From Lactobacillus sp. W8174 (lineage in GTDB: Bacteria; Bacillota; Bacilli; Lactobacillales; Lactobacillaceae): a DNA stretch of 64,000 nt. The DNA is taken from NCBI RefSeq assembly GCF_016100975.1, contig NZ_JACFRN010000001.1, positions 372,001 to 436,000 on the forward strand. Direction: 5' to 3'. Below are positions 27,150 to 37,501 of the stretch, in pieces. Under the pieces are notes generated by a model, which saw only the letters and a list, made by a program, of their open reading frames with translations, was not told the origin of the DNA and ran no database searches. Numbering within the stretch: position 1 is the first letter of the stretch; each line of letters starts with the position of its first letter. The translations under genes and the position numbers were made by a program.

Positions 27150-27188
27150 AAAAAGCACGAAATAGATTTTAACTATTTCGTGCTTTTT
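27150..27188. terminator. Bidirectional terminator between the XRE gene and ppaC
   Basis: AAAAAGCACGAAATAG pairs perfectly with CTATTTCGTGCTTTTT around ATTTTAA, serving the two convergent genes. Confidence 0.92.
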
Positions 27189-27191
27189 AAA

Positions 27192-28121
27192 TTACTTAAA
27201 TGCTTCAGTTAACGGTGGAACAACTTGCTTTTTCCTTGAAACAACTCCAGGTAAGCTAATTTCTGAATCTTTAACTTCACCAAATGCTTTTTCAAATGAT
27301 GCTAAAGCTTCATTTGAACCTATAACTAATGCGGTTGAGTCTGAATCGAGTACATTAGTTATAAGTAACATAAACAAATCATATCCCTCTGAATTTGCTG
27401 AATCTTTCATCGTCTTCAAGAAGGCTTCTTTGCGTTCCAGAGCTTCTGGCAAATCAACCACATTAATTTGAGCTACTCGTACATTTTTGCCATTTAATTC
27501 AAATGATTTGGCGTCTAAATCAATTAGTTCTGCTTCTGATTTGCTTGCTATGTTAGTCCCAGCTTTTAATTCTTCCAAGCCATATTTTTCGTAATCTACA
27601 CCAGCAATTTCTGCAAGTTCCTTAACGGCTTTTTTATCTCTATCAGTAGTTGTAGGAGATTTTAGCAATAATGTGTCAGAGATGATGGCAGAGAGCATGA
27701 TGCCAGCAATATTCTTAGGAATTTCAACTTTAAAATGCTTATAAAGACTAAACATAATGGTACTAGTGCAACCTACCGGTTCGGCAAGATAAAATAAAGG
27801 CATACTAGTGTTAAAATTCATAATTCTGTGGTGATCAACAACATGAGTTACAGTAACCTGATCAATGTCTGATACACTTTGCTGTGGTTCATTGTGATCA
27901 ACGAGCATTACTTCTTTAACTTCATTTGCTGCGGTCTTGATTACTCTTGGTGCTTTAAAACCAAACTTTTTTAAAGCAAAAGCTGTTTCATCATTAGGTT
28001 CGCCTAAAGCAACCGCCTCTGTATTGTAACCAAGCTTATTTTGTAAATATGAATAAGCTATTGCTGTACCAATTGCATCTGTGTCAGGATTTTGATGACC
28101 AAAGACCAATTCTTTTTCCAT
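27192..28121 (-). CDS. ppaC: Manganese-dependent inorganic pyrophosphatase (family II)
   Basis: 309 residues. DHH-family metal motifs occur in order: [12 protein letters not shown] (about 7-18), [11 protein letters not shown] and the DHH triad in HVVDHHRI. The C-terminal DHHA2 domain ends with the [10 protein letters not shown] signature containing the catalytic Arg-Lys-Lys. It hydrolyses pyrophosphate in the cytoplasm. AGAGGAAA precedes the ATG, and a TATAAT lies in the AT-rich leader. Monocistronic, between a terminator and the LysR gene. Confidence 0.95.
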   Translation of the reverse strand: MEKELVFGHQNPDTDAIGTAIAYSYLQNKLGYNTEAVALGEPNDETAFALKKFGFKAPRVIKTAANEVKEVMLVDHNEPQQSVSDIDQVTVTHVVDHHRIMNFNTSMPLFYLAEPVGCTSTIMFSLYKHFKVEIPKNIAGIMLSAIISDTLLLKSPTTTDRDKKAVKELAEIAGVDYEKYGLEELKAGTNIASKSEAELIDLDAKSFELNGKNVRVAQINVVDLPEALERKEAFLKTMKDSANSEGYDLFMLLITNVLDSDSTALVIGSNEALASFEKAFGEVKDSEISLPGVVSRKKQVVPPLTEAFK

Positions 28122-28248
28122 TAGATTTCCTCTTTTTCTTTTTAAAATTTTACTTAATTATAGTTTACCTAATAAAGGTTATTCTTGACAGAATAAATTA
28201 CAAATTTTTTGTCTGGCAGCAAAATTTTTACAAAATTATTTGACAACG

Positions 28249-29184
28249 TCAGTCTTCTAAGAATTTCTTAAATTCCTTCAAAAAGTTCTGTATGCGGGGA
28301 ACCTCTTTTTTCCCCTTGCGATAGATAAGCGAAATAGTGAATTTTTTGACGCCTTTTAAAAATACAGGTACTAAATTAATTTGACTTTGATTTAAGCTAT
28401 AGTAGGAGTTACTTACAATTGTGTCATACCCCGTGTCTTGTGCTGTATCAACCATTTCTTTAGTGGAAGTGAAAGTTAATGGAACATTCAGACCGTTTCT
28501 CGCATTCATCTTATTGCCCAGTTTTCCTTTAAGTATTTGAGTTAAATAAAAACTATCAGGATAAAGAACCCACTTTTTTCCTAAAAACTTAGAAACTGGA
28601 TATGAATTACCTGCTTCAAGATTTTTATCATGAGTTAGAATAGTTAACCTGTCTTGAGTAACTTTCATTAATTCATACTGGCTTTTTATATTTGACTGAC
28701 TCTTTTTGGTGGTTTCAGGGAGATAAAGCATTGCTAAATCAATCAAATTATTATCAAGATTATACCAAAGATCTTTACGATTAAAATATGATACGCTGAT
28801 GGTTATATTGGGATAATTTTTATTGAAATCAACCAAAAATTTCCTAAGAAGATCAGAATTAATACTTTCTAAAACGCCAATTGCAATATTGCCTTTATCA
28901 GCTTGGGTAAACTCTTGTATATCACTAACAACAGAATTAATAGTCCCGAGCAGTTTGATTGCCCCAGTTTGCAACTGCTTTCCTGCTTCCGTTAAGTAAA
29001 GCTTTTTACCCATTTGGCCAAACAACGGGGTGCCAATTGCATGTTCAATTTTCTTTATTTGCTGAGTTAAAGCCGGTTGGGTAATACCAAGTATCTGAGC
29101 AGCTTGGGTGTAGTTCATGGTATCAATTAATTGCAAAAAATAATGTAAGGATTTGGTCGAGAGTATTGTATCTGTTTTAGGCAT
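28249..29184 (-). CDS. LysR-family transcriptional regulator
   Basis: 311 residues. The N-terminal winged helix-turn-helix (about 8-66) includes MNYTQAAQILGITQPALTQQ and is followed by a linker helix. The C-terminal periplasmic-binding-like effector domain spans about 95-300. LysR regulators usually act on a divergent neighbour, but the adjoining genes (ppaC and parC) run the same way, so the target is unknown. An AGAAGGAAT ribosome site precedes the start. Confidence 0.9.
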   Translation of the reverse strand: MPKTDTILSTKSLHYFLQLIDTMNYTQAAQILGITQPALTQQIKKIEHAIGTPLFGQMGKKLYLTEAGKQLQTGAIKLLGTINSVVSDIQEFTQADKGNIAIGVLESINSDLLRKFLVDFNKNYPNITISVSYFNRKDLWYNLDNNLIDLAMLYLPETTKKSQSNIKSQYELMKVTQDRLTILTHDKNLEAGNSYPVSKFLGKKWVLYPDSFYLTQILKGKLGNKMNARNGLNVPLTFTSTKEMVDTAQDTGYDTIVSNSYYSLNQSQINLVPVFLKGVKKFTISLIYRKGKKEVPRIQNFLKEFKKFLED

Positions 29185-29324
29185 AAGATGATTCCTTCTA
29201 TCTTAACAATAATATTGCTCTATTTATATGCTATTATCAATCAAAAACCCCTTTGTGTCAAAGTATTATTTAAAGCTGTTAAAGCACTTCCATAAATTAT
29301 TGATATCATTAAATAAATAAAAAA

Positions 29325-31778
29325 TTATTCAGCACTTAAAGGCACTCCCAATTTTATATTAACTGGCTGGCCATCACTTGTCGTATCCAAGACAAAGGAG
29401 CCATTAGAATACCTATCACCGAGCGGATAATCTTTAGTTGAAAGTTTTATGTGACGTTTACTTGTTGTTGTGATCAGCAAGGTATGTTCTTGACCATATG
29501 AAACAACAGCTGCAATACGGTGAGGCTTAGTTTTGAGTTCTCTTAAAACTAATAGCCCTCGTTTGGCACGAGATACTTTATTGACTAAGCCGGCTTTAAG
29601 CTGCTTGAATGCTCCCCTTTGAGTAATTATACCGACACGAATCAAGTCAAGATAATCAGGATTTATTACAACATATGAAACTACATAGTCGTCATCTTTT
29701 AAATTCACGGATTTTACTCCAAATGATTTGGCGCCTGATGCAGGAATTTCAGCTAAATTATAACGAACCGCATAAGCTTTATGCGTAAATAAAATGATTT
29801 CATTATTGCTATCAGGTTTTACTAAATCAACACGAACAATCCTACTGTCAGCTTTTTTCATTTTCATCGCAGTAATTGCGCGTGAACGATAAGTTCTAGT
29901 AGGCTGAAGATTACTTAGTTCCAATTGTTTTATATAACTATCATTAGTTGCCATTAAAAAGTTTAGTTTTTGATCTAATTGTTCAAAATCAAAGACACGA
30001 ATGATATTTTCATCCCCGCTTAAGCCAATTTCTTGAGATAAGTGTTGGCCTGTTTCTTTCCACTTAGTTTCCACTAACTCATTTACTGGTCTATAAATGA
30101 CATTACCGCGGTCAGTAAACAAGTATAGATTTGTTAACGTGGACAATGTCTTTTCAAAAACGACCTCATCCCCACTCGGCAAACCATTATCCTCATCATC
30201 ACTTGACTGCCAGGAACGAAGAGACGATCTCTTCAAGTAACCATCACGACTGATTAAAACACGTACTTGCTCATCTGCCACTAGTGCTTTTTCATCAATT
30301 TGAATCTTAGCGGTTTCAGATGAAATTTCAGTGCGCCGCGGATTACCAAATTCTTTTTTGACTGTCGTTAATTCCTTAATTATCTCTTTATCTAAAGTCT
30401 TTTTATTAGACAAAAGTTCTTTAAAACGAGCTATTTTTTCGTTTAGTTCGCTTTGCTCTTTAACCAAAGCATCAACGTCAGTGTTAGTTAATCTATACAG
30501 CTGCAAAGAAACAATTGCTTCTGCTTGCCGGGCAGTAAACTTGAATTTATCTGAGATATTTTTCTTTGCTTCTGCTTTATTTTTAGATGCTCGAATTACC
30601 TTAATTACCTTGTCCAAAATATCCATGGCATGAATCAAACCCTGAATAATTTCCAGACGTTCTTCCGCTTTATTTAAATCAAACTTCGTCCTCTTGATTA
30701 CTACATCTTTTTCATGTTCTAAGTAAGAAGACAATATATGCTTTAAACCAACTTGCATGGGAGTCATATGATCAATGGCAACCATATTAAAGTTATAGGA
30801 AACTTGCAATTCAGTATTCTTGAATAAATAATTCAGAATATTTTGTGCATCAGCACCCTTTTTTAACTCCACTACGATTGATAAACCATGACGGTCAGTT
30901 TCATCACGCACTTCCGCTATGCCATCAATCTCCCTGTTAAGACGAATTTCATCCATCTTTTTAACTAACAAAGCTTTATTAACAGCAAAAGGAATCTCAG
31001 TAATAACAATTTCTTCGCGATGGCCTCTAATTTCCTGAATTGAACTTTTTGCTCTTACCTGAATGCGTCCTCGACCCGTTTCATAGGCTTCACGTAATCC
31101 TTTTTGTCCTAAAACAATGGCACCTGTAGGAAAATCAGGGCCTTTAACAAAATGCATTAAATCATCAAGACTTGCATCAGGATTCTTTAACAAATAAATA
31201 GTAGCATCAATTACTTCTGCTAAGTTATGCGGTGGAATCTCGGTAGCGTAACCAGCCGAAATACCTGTAGAACCATTAACTAATAAATTAGGAAACCGAA
31301 CTGGTAAAACCGTTGGCTCATACTCAGTATCATCGAAGTTCAAGACCATATTGACTGTATCTTTATCAATATCTTGTAACAACATATTGGAAATCTTGCT
31401 TAGACGTGATTCGGTATAACGCATTGCAGCGGGACCATCGCCATCCATTGAACCATTGTTACCGTGCATTTCAATTAGTGGTTCGCGCATTTTCCAGTCT
31501 TGAGAAAGGTGAACCAGGGCACCATAAATGGAACTGTCACCGTGGGGATGAAAATTACCCATGATATTACCCACCGCTTTAGCCGCCTTTTTGAATGGCT
31601 TGTCATATGTATTATTATCTTGAAACATAGCGTAAAGGATTCTTCTTTGCACTGGTTTCAAACCATCACGAATATCTGGCAAGGCACGCTCTTGGATAAT
31701 ATATTTGGAATATCTGCCAAATCGCTCACCCATGACTTGCTCAAGGGGCATTTCACGAATTCGTTCTTTTGTAGCCAT
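29325..31778 (-). CDS. parC: DNA topoisomerase IV subunit A
   Basis: 817 residues. The active-site Tyr121 lies in AAMRYTESRLS. The winged-helix/tower core fills the first 490 residues and the C-terminal beta-pinwheel carries the weak box-like repeats of ParC, with no canonical GyrA box. With ParE it decatenates daughter chromosomes. The quinolone-resistance region reads HPHGDSSIYGAL: Ser82 is kept, but the acidic residue four places on (E. coli Glu84) is Gly86. It starts 15 bases after parE. Placement close to the terminus is suggestive but not proof of function there. Confidence 0.95.
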   Translation of the reverse strand: MATKERIREMPLEQVMGERFGRYSKYIIQERALPDIRDGLKPVQRRILYAMFQDNNTYDKPFKKAAKAVGNIMGNFHPHGDSSIYGALVHLSQDWKMREPLIEMHGNNGSMDGDGPAAMRYTESRLSKISNMLLQDIDKDTVNMVLNFDDTEYEPTVLPVRFPNLLVNGSTGISAGYATEIPPHNLAEVIDATIYLLKNPDASLDDLMHFVKGPDFPTGAIVLGQKGLREAYETGRGRIQVRAKSSIQEIRGHREEIVITEIPFAVNKALLVKKMDEIRLNREIDGIAEVRDETDRHGLSIVVELKKGADAQNILNYLFKNTELQVSYNFNMVAIDHMTPMQVGLKHILSSYLEHEKDVVIKRTKFDLNKAEERLEIIQGLIHAMDILDKVIKVIRASKNKAEAKKNISDKFKFTARQAEAIVSLQLYRLTNTDVDALVKEQSELNEKIARFKELLSNKKTLDKEIIKELTTVKKEFGNPRRTEISSETAKIQIDEKALVADEQVRVLISRDGYLKRSSLRSWQSSDDEDNGLPSGDEVVFEKTLSTLTNLYLFTDRGNVIYRPVNELVETKWKETGQHLSQEIGLSGDENIIRVFDFEQLDQKLNFLMATNDSYIKQLELSNLQPTRTYRSRAITAMKMKKADSRIVRVDLVKPDSNNEIILFTHKAYAVRYNLAEIPASGAKSFGVKSVNLKDDDYVVSYVVINPDYLDLIRVGIITQRGAFKQLKAGLVNKVSRAKRGLLVLRELKTKPHRIAAVVSYGQEHTLLITTTSKRHIKLSTKDYPLGDRYSNGSFVLDTTSDGQPVNIKLGVPLSAE

Positions 31779-31793
31779 TAATTAAAAACCTCT

Positions 31794-33752
31794 TTATTCA
31801 TTTTCTTCTTCCAAAATTGAAGTATTATCCCCAAGTCTGAACTTAACGTTTTCTTCAATCCACTTTCGCCTTGCACCTGCTTTGTCACCCATTAATGTGG
31901 TCACACGACGCTCAGCCAAGGCAGCATCGTCAATTTTTACCCGAATAAGCAGCCTTGTTTGTGGATCCATTGTTGTTCGCCACAACTGTTCAGCATTCAT
32001 CTCTCCCAGACCTTTGAACCGTTGTAAAGCATAACCACGACCCATTTTCTTTTCATCGGCAGCAAGCTCTTCGTCAGTCCAGGAATATTTTATCTGCGCC
32101 TTTTTGCCACGACCTTTTTGCAAGCGATAAAGAGGAGGCAAAGCAATATAAACTTTGCCATGCTCGATCATTGGTCTCATATAGCGGTAGAAAAAGGTTA
32201 ATAATAAAATCTGGATATGGGCACCGTCATCATCGGCATCTGTCATGATGATTACTTTATCGTAATTGGAATCTTCTACTTTAAATTCAGCGCCTACACC
32301 GGCACCAATGGTGTAAATCATGGTGTTGATTTCTTCATTTTTAAATATATCTTGCAGTTTTGCTTTTTGGGTGTTTAAAACCTTTCCCCGTAATGGCAAT
32401 ATTGCCTGGAACTTACGGTCTCGTCCCTGCTTTGCGGAGCCGCCGGCAGAATCCCCTTCCACCAAGAAAAGCTCATTTCTTTTAGGATTACGTGATTGTG
32501 CCGGTGTTAGTTTACCAGACAGGACTTCTTTTTTACGACGCTTTTTGCCATTTCGGCTTTCGTTACGGGCTTTTTTGGCAGCTTCACGGGCATCTCTTGC
32601 TCTTTGTGCCTTTTTCACCAGCTCTTGCGCCAGTTCACCCTTTTCCATCAGGTAATAAGACATTTTTTCATAAACAATCGCGTCAACAACTGATCTAGCT
32701 TGAGGGGTACCCAGTTTACCCTTAGTCTGCCCTTCAAACTCCAGTAACTCTTCTGGAATTTTAACTGATAAAACAGCACTTAAACCCTCGCGATAATCGG
32801 AGCCGTCGATATTTTTGTCTTTTTTTCCTAACAATCCCTGCTTCTTAGCATAATCATTAAAAGCACGCGTAAAACCGGTCCTTGCACCTACTTCGTGAGT
32901 ACCACCATCCGACGTACGCACGTTATTTACAAAAGAAACCAGGTTTTCTGAATAGCTGTCACTATACTGACCACTGAATTCAACTTCAATTTCGTCTTGT
33001 TTACCCGAAAAGTAAAAAATGTCGCTTAAAGAATCTTTACCTTCATTCAAATAGGAAACAAAAGCTTTAATACCTTCATCATACTTAAAATCATCATGAT
33101 GTTGCGGTTCACGCTCATCTACTAAGACAAAGCGCACACCTTTAAGCAGAAAAGCCGACTCACGTATGCGTTCTTGAATAGTTTCATATTTATATTTAAT
33201 AGTCGAGAAAATTTTTTCATCGGGTTTAAAAGTAATGGTGGTACCTGTAGGTTCCTTAGTTTTGCCTAAACGTTTTAAGGTACCAATAGGGTGTCCGCCA
33301 TCTTTAAACTCTTCTTCGTAAGCGATCCCATCTCTGACTACCTTAACATCCATATAACTGGAAAGAGCATTAACGACAGAGGAACCTACTCCATGAAGTC
33401 CACCGGAAGTTTTGTAATTTTGTTCAGTAAACTTGCCACCGGCATGCAAGACAGTCAGGATAACTTCAATTGTGGGCTTGCCTGACTTATGCATACCTGT
33501 GGGCATCCCTCGACCAAAATCACGTACCGTCACACTGTTATCTTCATGAATCGTCACGTCAATTTCTTTACCAAATCCGGCCATTGCCTCATCTACTGAG
33601 TTATCTACGATTTCATAAATAAGTTGATTAAGACCATGAACATCAGTTGATCCGATATACATACCCGGACGCTTGCGTACAGCTTCCAAGCCATGTAGAA
33701 TCTGAATTGATGAGTCATCATAAGAATTTGTTTTTTTACTTGTTTTAGCCAA
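31794..33752 (-). CDS. parE: DNA topoisomerase IV subunit B
   Basis: 652 residues from a TTG start preceded by GGAGGAG. The GHKL ATPase has the motifs EIVDNSVDEAMAG, VRDFGRGMPTG and GLHGVGSSVVNALS. The TOPRIM part begins LVEGDSAGGSAKQGRD and includes MTDADDDGAHI. It supplies ATP-driven strand passage with ParC. The non-ATG start is supported by the strong ribosome site and by alignment of the short Lys/Thr/Ser N-terminus. Divergent from plsY with 96 bases between. Confidence 0.95.
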   Translation of the reverse strand: MAKTSKKTNSYDDSSIQILHGLEAVRKRPGMYIGSTDVHGLNQLIYEIVDNSVDEAMAGFGKEIDVTIHEDNSVTVRDFGRGMPTGMHKSGKPTIEVILTVLHAGGKFTEQNYKTSGGLHGVGSSVVNALSSYMDVKVVRDGIAYEEEFKDGGHPIGTLKRLGKTKEPTGTTITFKPDEKIFSTIKYKYETIQERIRESAFLLKGVRFVLVDEREPQHHDDFKYDEGIKAFVSYLNEGKDSLSDIFYFSGKQDEIEVEFSGQYSDSYSENLVSFVNNVRTSDGGTHEVGARTGFTRAFNDYAKKQGLLGKKDKNIDGSDYREGLSAVLSVKIPEELLEFEGQTKGKLGTPQARSVVDAIVYEKMSYYLMEKGELAQELVKKAQRARDAREAAKKARNESRNGKKRRKKEVLSGKLTPAQSRNPKRNELFLVEGDSAGGSAKQGRDRKFQAILPLRGKVLNTQKAKLQDIFKNEEINTMIYTIGAGVGAEFKVEDSNYDKVIIMTDADDDGAHIQILLLTFFYRYMRPMIEHGKVYIALPPLYRLQKGRGKKAQIKYSWTDEELAADEKKMGRGYALQRFKGLGEMNAEQLWRTTMDPQTRLLIRVKIDDAALAERRVTTLMGDKAGARRKWIEENVKFRLGDNTSILEEENE

Positions 33753-33809
33753 ATAGACTCCTCCAGTTAAAAATCATTTATTATTTTCATCCTCATATTT
33801 TGTAAACTC

Positions 33810-33818
33810 TGATAAAAT
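33810..33818 (+). promoter_or_regulatory. Extended -10 promoter of plsY
   Basis: TGATAAAAT lies 30 bases before the plsY ATG in the parE/plsY divergent region. Confidence 0.5.
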
Positions 33819-33848
33819 AGCATTAGACTTTAAGAGAGCAGGATATCA

Positions 33849-34484
33849 ATGATAAACTTAAATTTAATTCTGATATTTATTCTAGCATATTTAATAGGTT
33901 CGTTTCCCACAGGCGTGATTGTCGGCAAGGTATTTTTTGCGGAAGATATTAGAAACTATGGCTCTGGCAATATCGGAACTACTAACTCTTTTCGCGTTTT
34001 TGGACCACTTGCAGGTAGCCTGGTCTTAATTGTTGATGTTCTCAAGGGAACATTAGCCACAAATTTACCCAGAATTTTCCATATTAATGCTCCTAAATAT
34101 TTTTTGTTAATTTCAGGAGGCTTAGCAATTCTGGGACACACATTCTCCATCTTTCTCAAATTTAAAGGTGGCAAAGCCGTAGCAACCAGTGCTGGACTTT
34201 TTTTAGGCTACAACCTTAAATTCTTTGGTGTCTGTGCCCTTATTTTCTTGCCATTGGTTTTTATCACGTCTTATGTCAGCCTGTCCAGTTTAATTGCCGT
34301 AGTCTTAATATTCATTGTAACCTTCTTTTTTCATGATGTTTTTCTGGAGCTAATTGTGGGCTGCATCATGATCATCTTATTTATCCGTCACAGAAGCAAT
34401 ATTAAACGATTATTGCATCACCAGGAGAATATCATTCCTTTTGGATTATGGTACTGGTATAAGAAAAAGCATCATAAATTATAA
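33849..34484 (+). CDS. plsY: Acyl-phosphate glycerol-3-phosphate acyltransferase PlsY
   Basis: 211 residues with five membrane segments. The conserved PlsY loops are present: IGSFPTGVIVGK (about 16-27), YGSGNIGTTNSFR (about 37-49) and the KFKGGKAVATSAG motif near residue 110. It transfers the acyl group from acyl phosphate to glycerol-3-phosphate, the first step of phospholipid synthesis, in the membrane. Divergence from parE is a common arrangement in Lactobacillales and Streptococcus. Confidence 0.95.
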   Translation: MINLNLILIFILAYLIGSFPTGVIVGKVFFAEDIRNYGSGNIGTTNSFRVFGPLAGSLVLIVDVLKGTLATNLPRIFHINAPKYFLLISGGLAILGHTFSIFLKFKGGKAVATSAGLFLGYNLKFFGVCALIFLPLVFITSYVSLSSLIAVVLIFIVTFFFHDVFLELIVGCIMIILFIRHRSNIKRLLHHQENIIPFGLWYWYKKKHHKL

Positions 34485-34590
34485 TTGCATAGCAGATAAT
34501 ATGGCTAGCAATTTCAGCTAGCTATTTTATTATAATCATAAGAACATTTGTTCGCAAGAATTATTTTTGGTGAAATTAATAAGAACTGTA

Positions 34591-34619
34591 AAAAAGGAAG
34601 CCCGAGAGCTTCCTTTTTT
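34591..34619. terminator. Bidirectional terminator between plsY and the epimerase gene
   Basis: AAAAAGGAAGC pairs with GCTTCCTTTTT around CCGAGA. A weaker hairpin, ATGGCTAGC with GCTAGCTAT, lies just after plsY near 34501-34526. Confidence 0.88.
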
Positions 34620-34636
34620 AGTTTACTGATTAAAGC

Positions 34637-35527
34637 TTATTCATCTTGATCATGAAAGGCCATACTAAAGCCAGCAGTAAAAGTATCACCAGCTTCAAGG
34701 TGATTCATGCCATATTTGTCTTCCAATTTTTGATTAGTATCAGTGCGATCTGCAATGCCCCACCATGGTTCAATACAAACATAATCAGCGGTTTTGGGGT
34801 ATTGGGACCACACACCGACAAAGGGCGCATCCCTCAGCCAAACGTTGACATGAAAATTGTTGGCATCCGTTCTTAAAGATACCCGGTTGTCATGACCCCG
34901 CATTTGAAAAATCAAAGCATCATCTTTAAACAGATGATCACTAAGGGTAATCAAACTATTGGTTGAAGCCAGCGAACGATTGGGCCAGTCTAAAAAAGCT
35001 CCTTTAAGAGGAATACGAACGCGAGCACGAGAAGGTTTAGTACTAAAGTAAAAATCTTCCTTAGACAAGGTCTTGCTAGTAGGGATGTTAAAACCGGGAT
35101 GTCCCCCAATACCAAAAATCATTGCGCCATCTGACTTATTAACGACTGAAAAATTTTCTTCCAGCAAATTATTAAGCAAGTTATAGTTCACACGCAACTC
35201 AAATTTGAACGGGTAAACTTCTCTAGTTTTGGCAGAATCCGTCAGCAAAAAAGTAATGCTTTCGTCCGTATGTCGCTCAACTTTAAACTCTGAATCTCGC
35301 GCAAAACCATGCTGAGTTAAGTGATAGGTTTTGCCCTGATAAGTATATTCATCATTTTTAAGTTTCCCCACAATGGGAAAAAGGACGGGAGCATGTCTTT
35401 GCCAAACTTCAGGATCAGCCTGCCAAATATATTCGTATCCGCTATGTAAACTTTTCACACTTTGCACTTCAGCACCCTTACTGGCAATTTCAACCTGTAA
35501 GATGCTATTTTTAATAGTGTAATTCAT
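34637..35527 (-). CDS. Aldose 1-epimerase family protein (LacX-like)
   Basis: 296 residues with the galactose-mutarotase fold: substrate-site motifs HAPVLFPIVGK (about 45-55), the QHGFARDSEF region near 73-82 with the catalytic-type His, and GGHPGFNIP near 141. The C-terminal catalytic-type Glu is likely in CIEPWWG. The family interconverts sugar anomers or hexose-6-phosphates; LacX was named from the lactococcal lac operon, but no sugar operon is here. It follows hslU by 18 bases and probably shares its transcript. Confidence 0.85.
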   Translation of the reverse strand: MNYTIKNSILQVEIASKGAEVQSVKSLHSGYEYIWQADPEVWQRHAPVLFPIVGKLKNDEYTYQGKTYHLTQHGFARDSEFKVERHTDESITFLLTDSAKTREVYPFKFELRVNYNLLNNLLEENFSVVNKSDGAMIFGIGGHPGFNIPTSKTLSKEDFYFSTKPSRARVRIPLKGAFLDWPNRSLASTNSLITLSDHLFKDDALIFQMRGHDNRVSLRTDANNFHVNVWLRDAPFVGVWSQYPKTADYVCIEPWWGIADRTDTNQKLEDKYGMNHLEAGDTFTAGFSMAFHDQDE

Positions 35528-35545
35528 GCTTAATCATCACCTTTG

Positions 35546-36955
35546 TTAAAGAATGAACTTAGTTAAATCTTTATTTGTTATTATATCACTAAGTTTTTCG
35601 TTAACGTATGCCTCAGTTACTGTAATTTCGCCCATAGACATATCTGGACCCTCATACAAAACATCTTCCAGCAACTTTTCAAGAATTGTTGACAATCTTC
35701 TGGCACCAATGTTGTCAGTTCCCTGGTTTACGTCATAAGCAATTTGAGCAATCCGATCAACTGCTTCTTGTGTAAAGACTAATTTGATTCCGTCAGCTTT
35801 CATCAAGGCGACATATTGTTCTAAAAGTGAATCTTCTGGATCCTTGAGAATTTTAACAAAATCGTCTTTAGATAAGGCATTAAGTTCAACCCTAATTGGA
35901 AAACGACCTTGCAATTCGGGAATTAAATCGCTTGGTTTGGATTCAGAAAAAGCTCCAGCTGCAATAAAGAGTATGTGATCTGTTGCTACAGGACCATATT
36001 TAGTTTGAACCGTCGAGCCCTCTACAATTGGCAAAATATCTCTTTGCACACCTTCGCGTGATACTTCACCTGAAGTTTTCTTATTGCCGGCAGTAATTTT
36101 ATCGATTTCATCAATGAAAATAATGCCGTTATTTGCCGTACGCTCAATAGCTTTTTGATAAACGGAATCATAATCAATCATCTTGCGAGATTCTTGTTGA
36201 ATTAATACTTCCCGGGCATCTTTAACTGCCAGGGTACGTTTAATTTTCTTTTTAGGAACCAAATCATTAAGCATTGAGCTCATATCAATTCCCATTTGTC
36301 CCATCATGTCACCCATGGGATTGACTTTGGGAGCTTGTTCAACTTCGATAGTGACCTCCCGATTTTCCAGTAAACCTTTACTTAATTGCTCTGAAACAGT
36401 AAGACGCTCATTGCGGACATCATCGGTTATTTCTTCCTGGTCTGCTTCAGAAGACTGATCATTGTTTTGACCTCCTGACATGATCATTGACATCATATCT
36501 TGCCATTCCTGCATCTGATTTTTTCTTTTATCTTTTTTGATTCCGGGAACAAGCAGACGTACTAAAATTTTGTTGGCCTCTTTAGTTGCCTGAGCACGAA
36601 CACGATCAAATTGGTCTTTTTCTTCCATGCGCACTGCTTCATTTACCAAATCGCGCACCATTGACTCAACATCACGACCGACATAACCAACTTCAGTAAA
36701 TTTTGTTGCTTCCACTTTGACAAATGGCGCATTAACAATCGCTGCTAATCTTCTGGCGATTTCTGTTTTACCAACACCAGTGGGCCCCGCCATTAACAGG
36801 TTTTTAGGTGTGATATCTTCTTGCATTTTCTTAGGCAGCTGCATTCTGCGATAACGATTATAAAGAGCCACTGCAACTGCTTTTTTAGCTTCATCTTGGC
36901 CTATAATGTATTCATTAAGTAAATTAACAATTTGCTTTGGTGTTTTCGTTTCCAT
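35546..36955 (-). CDS. hslU: ATP-dependent protease ATPase subunit HslU (ClpY)
   Basis: 469 residues. Walker A is GPTGVGKTE (about 54-62) and Walker B is [10 protein letters not shown]. The intermediate I domain with GlnAsn/acidic stretches lies at about 125-240. The pore loop GYVGRDVE and the C-terminal EKFIL-like end (DLTKFIL), which docks into HslV, are present. The hexamer unfolds substrates for HslV. Part of the topA-trmFO-xerC-hslV-hslU operon; it begins 21 bases after hslV. Confidence 0.96.
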   Translation of the reverse strand: METKTPKQIVNLLNEYIIGQDEAKKAVAVALYNRYRRMQLPKKMQEDITPKNLLMAGPTGVGKTEIARRLAAIVNAPFVKVEATKFTEVGYVGRDVESMVRDLVNEAVRMEEKDQFDRVRAQATKEANKILVRLLVPGIKKDKRKNQMQEWQDMMSMIMSGGQNNDQSSEADQEEITDDVRNERLTVSEQLSKGLLENREVTIEVEQAPKVNPMGDMMGQMGIDMSSMLNDLVPKKKIKRTLAVKDAREVLIQQESRKMIDYDSVYQKAIERTANNGIIFIDEIDKITAGNKKTSGEVSREGVQRDILPIVEGSTVQTKYGPVATDHILFIAAGAFSESKPSDLIPELQGRFPIRVELNALSKDDFVKILKDPEDSLLEQYVALMKADGIKLVFTQEAVDRIAQIAYDVNQGTDNIGARRLSTILEKLLEDVLYEGPDMSMGEITVTEAYVNEKLSDIITNKDLTKFIL

Positions 36956-36976
36956 ATTGTTTATCTGCCTCGTTTT

Positions 36977-37501
36977 TTACAATTCGTCAGTGATAATCTG
37001 GTTATCAGTAAAGATATCAATTCCGGAAGCAATTTCAACAGCTTCATGAGCAATTTCACTGGCACTCATATTGGACGAATGTCTAGTCATTGCGATGGCT
37101 GCAGCCTGAGCAAAGTTGCCACCAGAACCGATCGCAACCACATTTTCATCTGGTTCGAGCACTTCACCATTGCCGGAAATTAATAAAAGGTCCTTTTCGT
37201 TAAAAGCAATGAGCATGGCCTCCAGTTTTTGCAGGGTGGCGTCTTTTCGCCATGCCTGTGCCATTTCCACAGCAGCCCTGCGCAAATCGCCCCCAAAAGC
37301 TTCCAATTTACCTTCAAGCATATCTTGCAGACTGACTGCATCGGCTACGCCACCAGCAAAACCAATTACAACCTGGTCGTGATAAATACGTCTAATCTTT
37401 TTAGCTGTAGCTTTGGCGATTACTTTTTCACCTAAGGTTACCTGACCATCTCCCGCAATTGCGGTTTTTCCATTAAATTTGACTGAACATATTGTTGTCA
37501 T
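36977..37501 (-). CDS. hslV: ATP-dependent protease peptidase subunit HslV (ClpQ)
   Basis: 174 residues. It begins MTTI, exposing Thr2 as the N-terminal nucleophile after Met removal, as in classical HslV (Bacillus ClpQ uses Ser). GDGQVTLG and GGVADAVSL motifs mark the proteasome-like fold. The ATG overlaps the stop of xerC by four bases, the usual tight coupling. It assembles with HslU as a two-component cytoplasmic protease. Confidence 0.96.
   Translation of the reverse strand: MTTICSVKFNGKTAIAGDGQVTLGEKVIAKATAKKIRRIYHDQVVIGFAGGVADAVSLQDMLEGKLEAFGGDLRRAAVEMAQAWRKDATLQKLEAMLIAFNEKDLLLISGNGEVLEPDENVVAIGSGGNFAQAAAIAMTRHSSNMSASEIAHEAVEIASGIDIFTDNQIITDEL

Noticed and set aside
32320-32698. Open frames on the + strand opposite parE
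   Set aside because: They are antisense shadows of a strongly conserved gene, with no ribosome site or family resemblance.
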